From positions 2,081,234 to 2,145,233 of the forward strand of contig CP030886.1 in the NCBI GenBank assembly GCA_006969745.1: DNA of 64,000 nucleotides, given 5' to 3'. This DNA comes from Cytophagaceae bacterium (GTDB lineage: Bacteria; Bacteroidota; Bacteroidia; Cytophagales; Cyclobacteriaceae). Position numbers and translations under genes: made by a program. Below the pieces are notes generated by a model. It saw only the letters and a program-made list of their open reading frames with translations. It did no database searches and was not told the DNA's origin. Positions 34,048 through 42,092 of the stretch are shown here, in pieces. Each line of letters starts with the position of its first letter. The first letter of the stretch is position 1.

Positions 34048-34234
34048 AGTTCAAACCTAGTAGAGAAATTTATCATTCGCACATCACCTCAAATGAATGT
34101 GAGAGTTCGGCTACAAGTTCATAGAATAAATAAAGAAGCTGAGCCGAATTGTAGAGAATGACGGATTGAAAATAATTTCCAATCCAGATGTAACCTTCCG
34201 AACTTACTCAAGTTTCCCCGATAGAATGCACCGA

Positions 34235-34786
34235 ATGAACCTACTGGAAGACCACAATTTGATGTTGAAAGTGAAAGAAGGAGAAGTGGAAAAGCTCAAC
34301 CTTCTTTACAAGCGCTACAGTCGCCGATTTTTTGGATTCTTTTATGGAATGACCAATGATGGTGCGACAAGTGAAGATCTGGTACAAAACGTGTTCATGC
34401 GGATTTTGAAGTATAAACATACTTATAAGGAGAATGGTGATTTTGAAGTATGGGCTTTTCAGATGGCGAGAAATGTACATCACGATCATTATCGAAAGAA
34501 TAAGCGATATGCTTTTCAGGAGGATATGAATCCTTATGAGGAGCGTTTGAGTGAGGCCAAAAATCAGGAAGTTGAAATGGAAAAATCAGATGAATTGAAT
34601 TACCTGAAAAAAGCATTGGCAAGCCTTTCGGATGAAAAAAGGGAGCTGATCGAACTGGTGCGTTTTCAAAAGGTCAAATACGCAAAAGTGGCAGAGATGC
34701 TTGGCGTAACAGAGAGTGCTATTAAGGTGCGTGTGCACCGAATATTGAAAGAATTAAGAGAATCCTACATTAAACTGGACGCATAA
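34235..34786 (+). CDS. ECF-family sigma factor of the HEAT/DUF4097 operon
   Basis: 183 residues from ATG 34235 (MNLLEDHNLM); ATG 34226 and TTG 34166 are in-frame alternatives giving longer N-termini without conserved sequence. Region 2 includes YKRYSRRFFGFFYGMTND, TSEDLVQNVFMRIL and FEVWAFQMARNVHHDHYRK; region 4 includes LSDEKRELIELVRF and KVAEMLGVTESAIKVRVHR. It is followed after 2 bp by a single-span protein likely to be its regulator, then by two DUF4097 proteins; this sigma/anti-sigma/DUF4097 order recurs in Bacteroidota. Confidence 0.9.
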   Translation: MNLLEDHNLMLKVKEGEVEKLNLLYKRYSRRFFGFFYGMTNDGATSEDLVQNVFMRILKYKHTYKENGDFEVWAFQMARNVHHDHYRKNKRYAFQEDMNPYEERLSEAKNQEVEMEKSDELNYLKKALASLSDEKRELIELVRFQKVKYAKVAEMLGVTESAIKVRVHRILKELRESYIKLDA

Positions 34787-34788
34787 AT

Positions 34789-35583
34789 ATGAAATTAACG
34801 AAGAAAAAGGCAGAAGAACTGTGGCAGGATAAGCTAGCCGGAGATATCAGTGAGAATGATGAAAAGGCCCTTGCCCAGTTTCTGGATGCAAATCCTGAGG
34901 TAGCTACAGAATTGAAAGACCTGGAACAAACCTGGGATCTTTTTGAAGAGATCGAACGCCCGGAACCTTCCGAGAAGATGGATGCCCGATTTGAAGGGAT
35001 GATGGAAGCCTACAAGGAAAAACAAAAAGCGGTTCGTCCCAATGTTCTTGACTGGATCGTAGAGCGGATGACCAGAAGCTGGCAGGTAGGATTAGCGTCA
35101 CTTGTAATGGGCTTGTTTATTGGCTGGTGGATGCTTCCATCGCAAAATCAAAAGGAGGACATTCAGCAACTGAGCAGCGAGATCCAAAGCATGAAAGAAA
35201 TGATGATGCTAACGCTCATCGAACAGCCGAAAGCACATGAGCGAATCCGTGCGGTAAACCTGGCAGCGGAGCTACCAAAAGCAGATGAGAAAGTAATCAA
35301 TGCATTAATAGCTACGCTTAACAACGACGAGAATGTAAATGTGAGACTGGCGAGTCTCGAATCACTGGTTCGGTATGTAGACCAGTCCAATGTACGACAG
35401 GCGCTTGTAGATGCACTTACAACACAAGACTCACCATTGGTATTAGTGGCCATCGCAGATGTACTGGTTGCCATTCAGGAGAAATCTTCAGTGGAAACAC
35501 TGGAGAAATTGGAAGAAACCACTGAAGAGGGATTTGTAAAAGAGAAACTCAACGAAAGTATCAAAACGCTGAAAAGCACATAA
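34789..35583 (+). CDS. Anti-sigma-like membrane protein with C-terminal HEAT repeats
   Basis: 264 residues. The N-terminal 60 residues (KAEELWQDKLAGDISENDEK, FLDANPEVATELKDL) resemble the cytoplasmic helical part of ECF anti-sigma factors but have no zinc-binding H-x3-C-x2-C motif. One membrane helix lies near 100-116 (VGLASLVMGLFIGWWML), then a coiled segment and HEAT-type repeats at 145-255 (INALIATLNNDENVNVRLAS, QALVDALTTQDSPLVLVAIA). HEAT repeats in the periplasm could sense a protein or polymer. The 2-bp gap to the sigma gene supports an anti-sigma role, which is inference. Confidence 0.78.
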   Translation: MKLTKKKAEELWQDKLAGDISENDEKALAQFLDANPEVATELKDLEQTWDLFEEIERPEPSEKMDARFEGMMEAYKEKQKAVRPNVLDWIVERMTRSWQVGLASLVMGLFIGWWMLPSQNQKEDIQQLSSEIQSMKEMMMLTLIEQPKAHERIRAVNLAAELPKADEKVINALIATLNNDENVNVRLASLESLVRYVDQSNVRQALVDALTTQDSPLVLVAIADVLVAIQEKSSVETLEKLEETTEEGFVKEKLNESIKTLKST

Positions 35584-35596
35584 CTCAAAAAGGACT

Positions 35597-36424
35597 ATGA
35601 ACTATTTAATCATATTAATGGCACTGATATTCCCCGACCTCAAGGAGGACAAAGTGGAAATCAATAAAACATATACGATTACAAACCCAAACCAAATGGC
35701 CATAGTAATCAATAATATCAACGGCGATGTAGTGGTAGAAACTTCTAGTGACAACAAGGTGTACCTCTCCCTCACCATTGAGATGTCGGCAAAGACCGAT
35801 GACCTTCTTGCACAGGCCAAGCGTGAGCTTCAATTGGGAGAGCGCCAAGCCGACGACTCACTGATCTTCTTCACAAAAGCACCCTTCATCAAGAAATGCA
35901 GGTGGGGAAATTATACCGGATACGACATGAGGGATTACCCTAAGTACAGCTTCAAATATCAGTACAAACTAAAGGTGCCTAAAAACGTGAAGCTAGAAGC
36001 CAAGACCATAAACAATGGCGATGTGTTAGTCCAAAATGTGGAAGGCGCAGTAAAAGCATGCAATGTCAATGGAGCAGTGGAAATTAGAAATGCCCGTAAG
36101 GTGCTTCAAGCTTCTACGGTCAATGGTGATGTAACCATCAATTTTCTGGAAAGCCCTAAGGAATCCATTGATTTCAATACAGTAAACGGGGATTTCAACT
36201 TCGAGCTACCCAATGACTTCAGCGCCAAGGTATATTTCGACACAATGAACGGAGATATGTTCACCGCCTTCGACTATCAGACCATGAGCCCGAAAGTCGA
36301 GAAAAGTAATGAGCATGGAAAATTTAAAATAGGAACAAAATCAGGAGTAGAGATCGGGTCCGGTGGGCCGGAGCTGTCTTTCCGGAGTATTAATGGAAAC
36401 GTTTATTTAAAAAAGAGTGAATAA
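35597..36424 (+). CDS. DUF4097 family exported protein, first of two
   Basis: 275 residues with a short signal sequence and a right-handed beta-helix-like DUF4097 domain. Repeating VNGDV/VNGAV turns mark each rung: NNINGDVVVETS, NNGDVLVQNVEGAV, VNGAVEIRNA, TVNGDVTINF, TVNGDFNFEL, TMNGDMFTAF, SINGNVYLKK. Function is unknown; such proteins sit downstream of ECF sigma/anti-sigma pairs and are presumed envelope adhesin-like sensors. It is 13 bp from the HEAT gene and 28 bp from the next DUF4097 gene. Confidence 0.85.
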   Translation: MNYLIILMALIFPDLKEDKVEINKTYTITNPNQMAIVINNINGDVVVETSSDNKVYLSLTIEMSAKTDDLLAQAKRELQLGERQADDSLIFFTKAPFIKKCRWGNYTGYDMRDYPKYSFKYQYKLKVPKNVKLEAKTINNGDVLVQNVEGAVKACNVNGAVEIRNARKVLQASTVNGDVTINFLESPKESIDFNTVNGDFNFELPNDFSAKVYFDTMNGDMFTAFDYQTMSPKVEKSNEHGKFKIGTKSGVEIGSGGPELSFRSINGNVYLKKSE

Positions 36425-36452
36425 CCGCACGCAAGTGCATAAAATATAGCAA

Positions 36453-37268
36453 ATGAAAAAGTTAATTATTATAATATTTCTTGTCGCCTCTGGAAGTATC
36501 TGGGCGCAGGAATTCAACGAACAAATAGCCGTGCCACTAAGCTCGCCAGACAAGAGAGGAAAGCTGGAAGTAGGCCAGGTGCGAGGCGACATCATCATTG
36601 AAGCCTATAACGGAAAGGAAGTCATAATCCAGGCCACCGCAGGCAAAGACGATTGCAAAAACTGCGACCATGATCATGGAGACAAGAAAAGCAGTGCTCC
36701 GAGTGGAATGAAACGAATTGCCAGCAGCCCGCTGGAGCTGGAGGCTTCCGAAAACAACAATAGAGTTGAAATAGAAACCAATTCATGGAAAAAAGCAATC
36801 AATTTGAACATCAAAGTTCCAGCCAATTTTGATCTTGAGATCTCCACAGTTCACGGCAAAATTGAAGTAACCGGATTGGACGGAACCCATGAAATCTCTT
36901 CGGTAAATGGAACACTTACCTTAAAAGACATGAGTGGTTCTATTGTTTCCAATACGGTTAACGGAACCATACTTGTGAACTTTAAATCGGTGAAGCCAAA
37001 TGAGCCTATGTCTTTCGTGACACTCAATGGCAATGTGGATGTGACTTTCCCTGCCAATATAAAAGCTCGAGCAAAAATGAAATCAGATCGAGGGGAGATA
37101 TTTACTGATTTCGACATGACTGTTGATCGATCCAAACCTCAGGTCAAATCAGATGATGGAGAATATAAGGTCTCAATAAATTCATGGGTATTTGGAGATA
37201 TCAATGGTGGAGGGCCGGAGTACACATTCAAGAATATGAATGGAGATATCATCATCAGAAAACAGTAA
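36453..37268 (+). CDS. DUF4097 family exported protein, second of two
   Basis: 271 residues, signal peptide ending at IWAQ (residue 19), then a beta-helix-type DUF4097 domain with rungs STVHGKIEVTGLDG, SSVNGTLTLKDMSG, NTVNGTILVNF, TLNGNVDVTF and NMNGDIIIRK. Unlike its neighbour it has an insertion DCKNCDHDHGDKKSS near residue 67, two Cys and two His close together, a possible metal or disulfide site. It ends the sigma/HEAT/DUF4097 operon and is followed by a terminator. Confidence 0.85.
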   Translation: MKKLIIIIFLVASGSIWAQEFNEQIAVPLSSPDKRGKLEVGQVRGDIIIEAYNGKEVIIQATAGKDDCKNCDHDHGDKKSSAPSGMKRIASSPLELEASENNNRVEIETNSWKKAINLNIKVPANFDLEISTVHGKIEVTGLDGTHEISSVNGTLTLKDMSGSIVSNTVNGTILVNFKSVKPNEPMSFVTLNGNVDVTFPANIKARAKMKSDRGEIFTDFDMTVDRSKPQVKSDDGEYKVSINSWVFGDINGGGPEYTFKNMNGDIIIRKQ

Positions 37269-37296
37269 ACAAAATAGGTACTAATTATGACTTACA

Positions 37297-37322
37297 AACC
37301 CGCCGGACGAGCGGGTTTTTTT
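37297..37322 (+). terminator. Rho-independent terminator of the sigma/DUF4097 operon
   Basis: AACCCGC (37297-37303), 7-nt loop, GCGGGTT (37311-37317) and a T run to 37322, 28 bp after the DUF4097 stop. Confidence 0.9.
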
Positions 37323-37344
37323 ATTCCTTCCTATCTTTCCTTCC

Positions 37345-38255
37345 ATGGAAACCATTGACCAGGTCACGCTTAACTTCAGCCAAGCAAACCTCTTTTATCT
37401 GAATTTAAGCCTTGGATTCATCATGTTTGGTGTAGCCATCAACCTACGGCTTGAGGATTTTCTCCGCGTGCTTAAAAACCCAAAATCTGCCATAACAGGA
37501 ATGGTATCTCAGTTTTTTGTCCTTCCGGCTTTGACCTTCCTTCTGATCATGATTGTTCAACCCAGACCAAGTTTTGCTTTGGGAATGATGCTTGTAGCCG
37601 CATGCCCGGGAGGAAATATTTCCAATTTCATGGTGGCTATGGCCCGTGGCAACACAGCCCTGTCCATCAGTCTAACAGCCGTATCGAGTACACTTGCGAT
37701 TTTCATGACGCCCATAAACTTAACATTTTGGGCAAGTCTCTATCCGCCAACATCAACGATACTCACAGAAGTAAGCCTGGATTTTTGGCAGCTCTTGAAA
37801 ACCATTACGATGCTATTATTAGTGCCTATCGTGCTGGGGATGATGCTTAGAAAGTGGAAACCAAAGCTGGCAGATAAGCTTCATCCAGTTATGCACTACA
37901 GCTCCATATTTATTTTCGTTGCAATTGTTTGCATGGCGTTTAGCGCCAACTTCAACCTGTTTTTAGAGTACATCCATTTGGTTTTGCTCCTGGTTTTATC
38001 TCACAATGCAGTGGCATTGGTTGCGGGCTACCAGATGGGCAAATTATTTGGCTTACCTCAGGCAGATCGAAGATCCATCGCAATAGAGACCGGCATCCAA
38101 AACTCTGGCTTGGGCCTTATCCTCATATTTAGTTTTTTTGATGGACTCGGGGGATGGCAATTGTAGCAGCCTGGTGGGGAATATGGCATATTATATCTGG
38201 CCTAAGTATCTCATATTTTTGGAGCAAAAAGCGAGATTTGGCACCCGCGAATTAG
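37345..38255 (+). pseudogene. Bile acid:sodium symporter (SBF) family protein, single frameshift near the C-terminus
   Basis: The main frame (37345-38166, 273 codons) encodes an SBF/BASS-type transporter with about eight membrane spans and hallmark stretches ACPGGNISNFMVAMARGN and SIAIETGIQNSGLGLILIFS. It ends abruptly at FFDGLGGWQL-stop. In the +1-shifted frame from 38154 the sequence continues MAIVAAWWGIWHIISGLSIS, YFWSKKRD and stops at 38255, which is the normal family C-terminus (GLGGMA...AAWWGIWHIISG). Restoring one G in the GGGGG run at 38149-38153 joins the two frames. It may be a sequencing error, a recent mutation removing the last helix, or phase-variable slippage; the rest of the gene looks intact. 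Confidence 0.85.
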
Positions 38256-38328
38256 TTGTACTGATTATCAATACATTAGGTGATTTAATTCAATTGTCTA
38301 CCTAATAGCCAATAGCAAATTATTTCCT

Positions 38329-38336
38329 TATTTTTG
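38329..38336 (+). promoter_or_regulatory. Bacteroidota-type -7 box before the PpiD-like gene
   Basis: TATTTTTG fits the TAnnTTTG consensus exactly, 31 bp before the start codon. No TTG is found at ideal -33 spacing, so the call is moderate. Confidence 0.45.
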
Positions 38337-38367
38337 CCGACCTTATTTAAAGAGCATTTAGAATAAC

Positions 38368-40200
38368 ATGGCACTAATAGGCACACTGAGAAACAAGATG
38401 GGTAAGATCGTGGTGGGAGCAATCATGGTCACCATGGTAGCTTTCATAGGAACTGACCTTATTGGAAACTCGACACTGCTGGGAGGCGGAGACAATCCTG
38501 ACATTGGCGAAATCGCCGGGCAGGGGATTAGCAATGCGGAGTTTCAAAACAAAGTGGATGAGCTTTCATACAACTTCGCTATCAACACTGGCAGAAACCC
38601 ACTACAGCAGGAAACTGATCAAATCAGAAATCAGGCATGGAATGCGCTGATCCTTGAAAAAGCTTACGGAGAACAATTTGATGAGCTGGGAATCGTAGTA
38701 ACCAATGACGAATTGGTAGACATGGTTCAGGGGAGCAACATCAGCCCTCAGATTCAACAATTCTTTGCTGACCCTCAAACCGGTCAGTTCAGCAAGGAAA
38801 ATGTGACAGCCTTTCTGGGAAGCCTTCAGCAGGCACCTCCTCAGCAGAGAAATTCATGGATTTCATTCGAACAATCACTGATTCCCGGAAGAAGAATTGA
38901 AAAATATGCAAACCTTTTCACGAAGACCAACTACGTGACTAAGTATGAAGCAAAAGACGAATACATTAACCAAAATGCATCCGCTACAATCGATTACATG
39001 TATGTGCCATTCTTGAGTGTTTCGGATTCATCCATAAGTATTTCGGATAGCGAACTACAGGCATACCTTGATGCACATGAATCGGAATTCCAAAGAGAAG
39101 AAACCAGAAGCCTTTCATATGTGGTTTTTGATATCAAGCCATCAAGTGCAGATTCTGCAATAGTGATGGATGAGGTGACAGACTTGAAAATGTCGCTTGC
39201 AAACTCAACCAATGATTCAAGTTTTGTGGTAATCAATTCGGATGATCCATATCCTTATATCACTTACACAGCTGACAACCTTCCCGATTCACTTCTAGGA
39301 AAAGAAGTAGGATACGTTTCAACTCCGACGATCGTAAATGGATCGTATGAATTTTACAAGCTATCGAGGAGAGATCAGATCGCGGCAGATAGCGTTCTCT
39401 TCAGAGTTGCTAAAATGAAAAAAGAGTTCTTTGTTTCCGATGAAACAATAAATGAGTCATATAGAAAGGCAGACTTATTTGCAGCATCTGCAGGAAACGC
39501 CGAAGAATTTAAGAGATTGGCTGAAGAGCAAGGTCTGGCTGTAAGAGAAGCCAACAGAATTGGAAAAAATGCGCAACGCGTTGGTCCTCTAGTAGAGGCC
39601 AGAGGATTAGTTCTGTGGTTATACAATGAGGCAACAACTGGAGCAGTTTCTGATGTAAAAGAAATTGGAGATAAATATGTGGTAGCCGCCATGACTTCAG
39701 CTCAGGACAAAGGAGTAGCCAATCTTGATGAAGTTAGAAATCAGGTTGAGCGGAAAGTAAGGAATGAGAAAAAAGCTCAAAGCATCATCAGCAAGCTTAG
39801 CGGCTTGGATGCATCAGATGTAGAATCGATAGCCGTGGCTTATGGAGATGGTGCCAAGACTGGGACAGCTGACTTTCAGATGTTCTCTAGTAGCATCAAT
39901 GGTGTAGGATATGCACCTGAGGCAATCGGGCTGTCATTTGCACTGGATGAAGAAGAAATGACTCAGGCTTTTGCTATCCAGGATGGTGTGATACTGATCA
40001 AACTAAATGCGAAGGATATTCCAGCAGACCTGGATGAATATTCTCAGTTTGCTCTTCAGGTTTCTCGTCAGCGATTGGGACAAAATGCCATGGTTGCAGA
40101 TTTCCCGCTCTCATACTTTAGATTGTTCGTACCTAGAAAGATCGATCAGGCAGTGAAAGAATTTGCTGAGATTGAAGACATGAGATATAAGTTTTTCTGA
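38368..40200 (+). CDS. PpiD/SurA-N-type periplasmic chaperone, parvulin domain not detected
   Basis: 610 residues. A signal-anchor helix (IVVGAIMVTMVAFIGTDLI) lies at 12-32. The SurA_N-like chaperone region follows: NPDIGEIAGQGISNAEFQNK, NQAWNALILEKAYGEQFDELGI. The family normally carries a parvulin domain of about 90 residues with ARHILI and GGDLG motifs before the segment that ends with an S-D-E-T region. Here ANGSYEFYKLSRRDQ-like sequence passes straight into DSVLFRVAKMKKEFFVSDET (about 340-360) and I see no such motifs. The protein is about as much shorter. It is probably a holdase/insertion chaperone for envelope proteins. A strong terminator follows. Confidence 0.82.
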   Translation: MALIGTLRNKMGKIVVGAIMVTMVAFIGTDLIGNSTLLGGGDNPDIGEIAGQGISNAEFQNKVDELSYNFAINTGRNPLQQETDQIRNQAWNALILEKAYGEQFDELGIVVTNDELVDMVQGSNISPQIQQFFADPQTGQFSKENVTAFLGSLQQAPPQQRNSWISFEQSLIPGRRIEKYANLFTKTNYVTKYEAKDEYINQNASATIDYMYVPFLSVSDSSISISDSELQAYLDAHESEFQREETRSLSYVVFDIKPSSADSAIVMDEVTDLKMSLANSTNDSSFVVINSDDPYPYITYTADNLPDSLLGKEVGYVSTPTIVNGSYEFYKLSRRDQIAADSVLFRVAKMKKEFFVSDETINESYRKADLFAASAGNAEEFKRLAEEQGLAVREANRIGKNAQRVGPLVEARGLVLWLYNEATTGAVSDVKEIGDKYVVAAMTSAQDKGVANLDEVRNQVERKVRNEKKAQSIISKLSGLDASDVESIAVAYGDGAKTGTADFQMFSSSINGVGYAPEAIGLSFALDEEEMTQAFAIQDGVILIKLNAKDIPADLDEYSQFALQVSRQRLGQNAMVADFPLSYFRLFVPRKIDQAVKEFAEIEDMRYKFF

Positions 40201-40221
40201 TAGAAAAAACCAAGATGTTTA

Positions 40222-40257
40222 AAAATAGCCACTTTGTACGAGTGGCTATTTTTTTTG
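40222..40257 (+). terminator. Rho-independent terminator after the PpiD-like gene
   Basis: AATAGCCACT (40224-40233), 7-nt loop, AGTGGCTATT (40241-40250) and a T run to 40257. On the minus strand the A-rich left flank also gives a U-tract, so it can serve the convergent globin genes as well. Confidence 0.92.
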
Positions 40258-40282
40258 TTAGTACTGTTCGAACCCGAAGACT

Positions 40283-40738
40283 CTACTTAAATACCCGCTT
40301 GAAAAACTTCACAACTACATTATCATCTTTGGGAGGGGCAGCAATCATATGCCTGGATACGAACACAAGTATTTTTCGCCAGGATTCTCCAATTTCATCA
40401 GTGTAGTCATTTCCCATAGCCTTCCTAATTGTAAATACCAACGCCTTTACTACAAATGGATAATGGGATGATTCCACTCCTACTTTGTTTTTGTGATATC
40501 TTCCCAGTTTATGAAGCTCAGGAATTAATGCATCAACATCGTGTATATTGTCAATGACAACATCGAGTGTCATCTGAAGTTTTTTAGAAAGTGTCCCCAT
40601 GTCATCGGGAAAATAGAACCGGACTTCTGGAGCCATTTTAAAAAGGGCATTATAAAAAGAAGTCATTGTTTCTAGTTCTTTTCCTGCAAGACTTTGCCAG
40701 GAGGAGACAATATTATTAGCGTCTTCTTTAGTAAGCAT
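40283..40738 (-). CDS. Single-domain globin, downstream copy
   Basis: 151 residues, one globin fold. Helix B/E features include FYNALFKMAPEVRFYF with the CD-region Phe, and the proximal His F8 is in LHKLGRYHKNKVGVESSHYPFV. The segment ESWRKILVFVSRHMIA fits helix H. No reductase domain is attached, so it is a haem sensor, O2/NO binder or partner of a separate reductase. It follows the second globin gene by 12 bp in an operon and is clearly related to it. Confidence 0.87.
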   Translation of the reverse strand: MLTKEDANNIVSSWQSLAGKELETMTSFYNALFKMAPEVRFYFPDDMGTLSKKLQMTLDVVIDNIHDVDALIPELHKLGRYHKNKVGVESSHYPFVVKALVFTIRKAMGNDYTDEIGESWRKILVFVSRHMIAAPPKDDNVVVKFFKRVFK

Positions 40739-40750
40739 ATTATCTTATGT

Positions 40751-41233
40751 TTAATGATTGCCAAATAGTTTATTTAGAATCTTTTGAAAACCATTTGATT
40801 CTTTAATAAGAGCAGCCTGCATTTGATTTGTGATGTAGCTCAAGGCTTTTGTCCAGGCGATTCTGAGATCTTCAGAAGACCTTGATCCCAACAGCTCATC
40901 AAGCAGCTCAATCAGTGCCTGGTTGAACAATGGGTAAAATTTTGGATCAATTTTAAGCTTGTTATGAAGGCTGCCTAAATCCATAATTTCTTTTTGCGCA
41001 TGTTCTATTTCATCAATCTTGTCAACAATGAAATCCATGGTATAGGTGAATTTTCGTGTGAGCTTCTTGAAATCTACTTCTTGACCATTTTTCTTTTTGA
41101 AATATTTATAGGCATCAGGTGCCTTCTTAAAAAACGCTTCATAGAATATCAGCTGATTCGATATCCCTGCCTCTGACTTAAGAAGTTTCCAGGAGCTTTT
41201 GATTAAGTTTCTTTCTCGGGTTGATAGATTCAT
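40751..41233 (-). CDS. Single-domain globin, upstream copy
   Basis: 160 residues, globin fold with LIFYEAFFKKAPDAYKYF (B-CD region) and proximal His F8 in DLGSLHNKLKIDPKFYPLF. The C-terminal helix H is AWTKALSYITNQMQAALI. It differs from the neighbouring globin by roughly the level expected of old paralogues. The two-gene arrangement suggests joint function, perhaps a hetero-oligomer. A 175-bp gap upstream separates it from the divergent DUF493 gene and probably holds its promoter. Confidence 0.85.
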   Translation of the reverse strand: MNLSTRERNLIKSSWKLLKSEAGISNQLIFYEAFFKKAPDAYKYFKKKNGQEVDFKKLTRKFTYTMDFIVDKIDEIEHAQKEIMDLGSLHNKLKIDPKFYPLFNQALIELLDELLGSRSSEDLRIAWTKALSYITNQMQAALIKESNGFQKILNKLFGNH

Positions 41234-41377
41234 CGTTTGGAATGGTTTAAAGAATAATACAAGACCTTAAAGCTAGGAGCTGCTTTATCACAAAACGGTA
41301 TGGTGAGTGTATACAAAGAGTGCACAATCACAACATAATGAGACTTTGTAAATGACCAGAGGATGAAAGGATAGATA

Positions 41378-41385
41378 TACCTTTG
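41378..41385 (+). promoter_or_regulatory. Bacteroidota-type -7 box before the DUF493 gene
   Basis: TACCTTTG matches TAnnTTTG, 23 bp before the ATG. The -33 TTG is not at ideal distance. Confidence 0.45.
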
Positions 41386-41408
41386 CTCCAATAATTTGAT
41401 TTAATGCT

Positions 41409-41669
41409 ATGAGTTGGGATGAAAAATCTTTTTTGGAGAAGTTGGAAGGAACCCACCAATTTCCTGATAGTTACACGTTCAAGTTCATTGTGAAACCAGA
41501 GTATAAGGCACAAGTAGAATCATTGCTTCCGGGAGCAGAAGTAAAGCTCAAAGCAAGCTCTGGAAACAAGTATGTGAGTGTAACGCTGAGCCGGATGATG
41601 CAATCAAGCCGGGATGTAATACAGGTGTATAAAGAAGCCAATAAGATCGAAGGAATCATTGCACTTTAA
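41409..41669 (+). CDS. DUF493 family protein (YbeD-like)
   Basis: 86 residues covering a full DUF493/YbeD ferredoxin-like domain: FPDSYTFKFIVKPEYKAQVE and SSGNKYVSVTLSRMMQSSRDVI and QVYKEANKIEGIIAL. The family has a small alpha/beta ligand-binding-type fold; its role is poorly defined and is often linked to lipoate metabolism. It precedes the pterin dehydratase gene by 12 bp, so they are probably one transcript. Confidence 0.9.
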   Translation: MSWDEKSFLEKLEGTHQFPDSYTFKFIVKPEYKAQVESLLPGAEVKLKASSGNKYVSVTLSRMMQSSRDVIQVYKEANKIEGIIAL

Positions 41670-41681
41670 AATGATATAGTT

Positions 41682-41918
41682 ATGAGTTGGAAAGAAGAAG
41701 ACAATAAGCTGAAAAAAACATTTGAGTTCAAGGACTTTGTGGAAGCATTTGGCTTTATGAGTCAGGTGGCAATCATTGCCGAGAAGATGAACCATCACCC
41801 AAACTGGAGCAATGTGTACAACACAGTAAGCTTTGAATTAAACACGCATGATGCTGGCGATGTGGTGACAGAGAAAGATCATAAGTTGGCCAACGAGATT
41901 GACAAGCTTACCGATTAA
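41682..41918 (+). CDS. 4a-hydroxytetrahydrobiopterin dehydratase (PCD/DCoH)
   Basis: 78 residues, full length for the family. The signature [20 protein letters not shown] contains the catalytic H-H-P-x-W motif, and [17 protein letters not shown] precedes it. The enzyme dehydrates 4a-hydroxy-tetrahydropterin formed by aromatic amino acid hydroxylases; no hydroxylase is in this window. It lies 12 bp after DUF493. Confidence 0.93.
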   Translation: MSWKEEDNKLKKTFEFKDFVEAFGFMSQVAIIAEKMNHHPNWSNVYNTVSFELNTHDAGDVVTEKDHKLANEIDKLTD

Positions 41919-41922
41919 TTAG

Positions 41923-41955
41923 GCGTCATTTCGAGGAGGTGCCACGAAGCAATCT
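41923..41955. repeat. Dispersed repeat arm, second family (GTCATTTCGAGGAGG type)
   Basis: GCGTCATTTCGAGGAGGTGC followed by CACGAAGCAATCT resembles intergenic repeats common in Bacteroidota but differs from the CATTCTGAGCGCAGCGAAG family in this window. It starts 5 bp after the PCD stop. Confidence 0.6.
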
Positions 41956-42044
41956 AAAAAAATGGCAAAAGAAAGTGTCTTGTATTTCACGGTGAAAGCA
42001 AGTTCATGATGACCTCATTCATAAGCAGTATCGTTTTTAGAGTC

Positions 42045-42065
42045 ACCCTGAACTTGTTTCAGGGT
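42045..42065. repeat. Dispersed palindromic repeat, third family (ACCCTGAA-CTTGT-TTCAGGGT)
   Basis: Perfect 8-bp arms with a 5-nt loop, 27 bp before rsmI. GTCACCCTGAACTTGTTTCA is a well-known dispersed intergenic palindrome. It may act as a weak terminator or mRNA end for upstream genes. Confidence 0.65.
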
Positions 42066-42092
42066 CTTATTAATTTGTAACTTCAAATTATC

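Noticed and set aside
42076..42081. TGTAAC before rsmI
   Set aside because: No RTCNAA at the right distance; likely chance.
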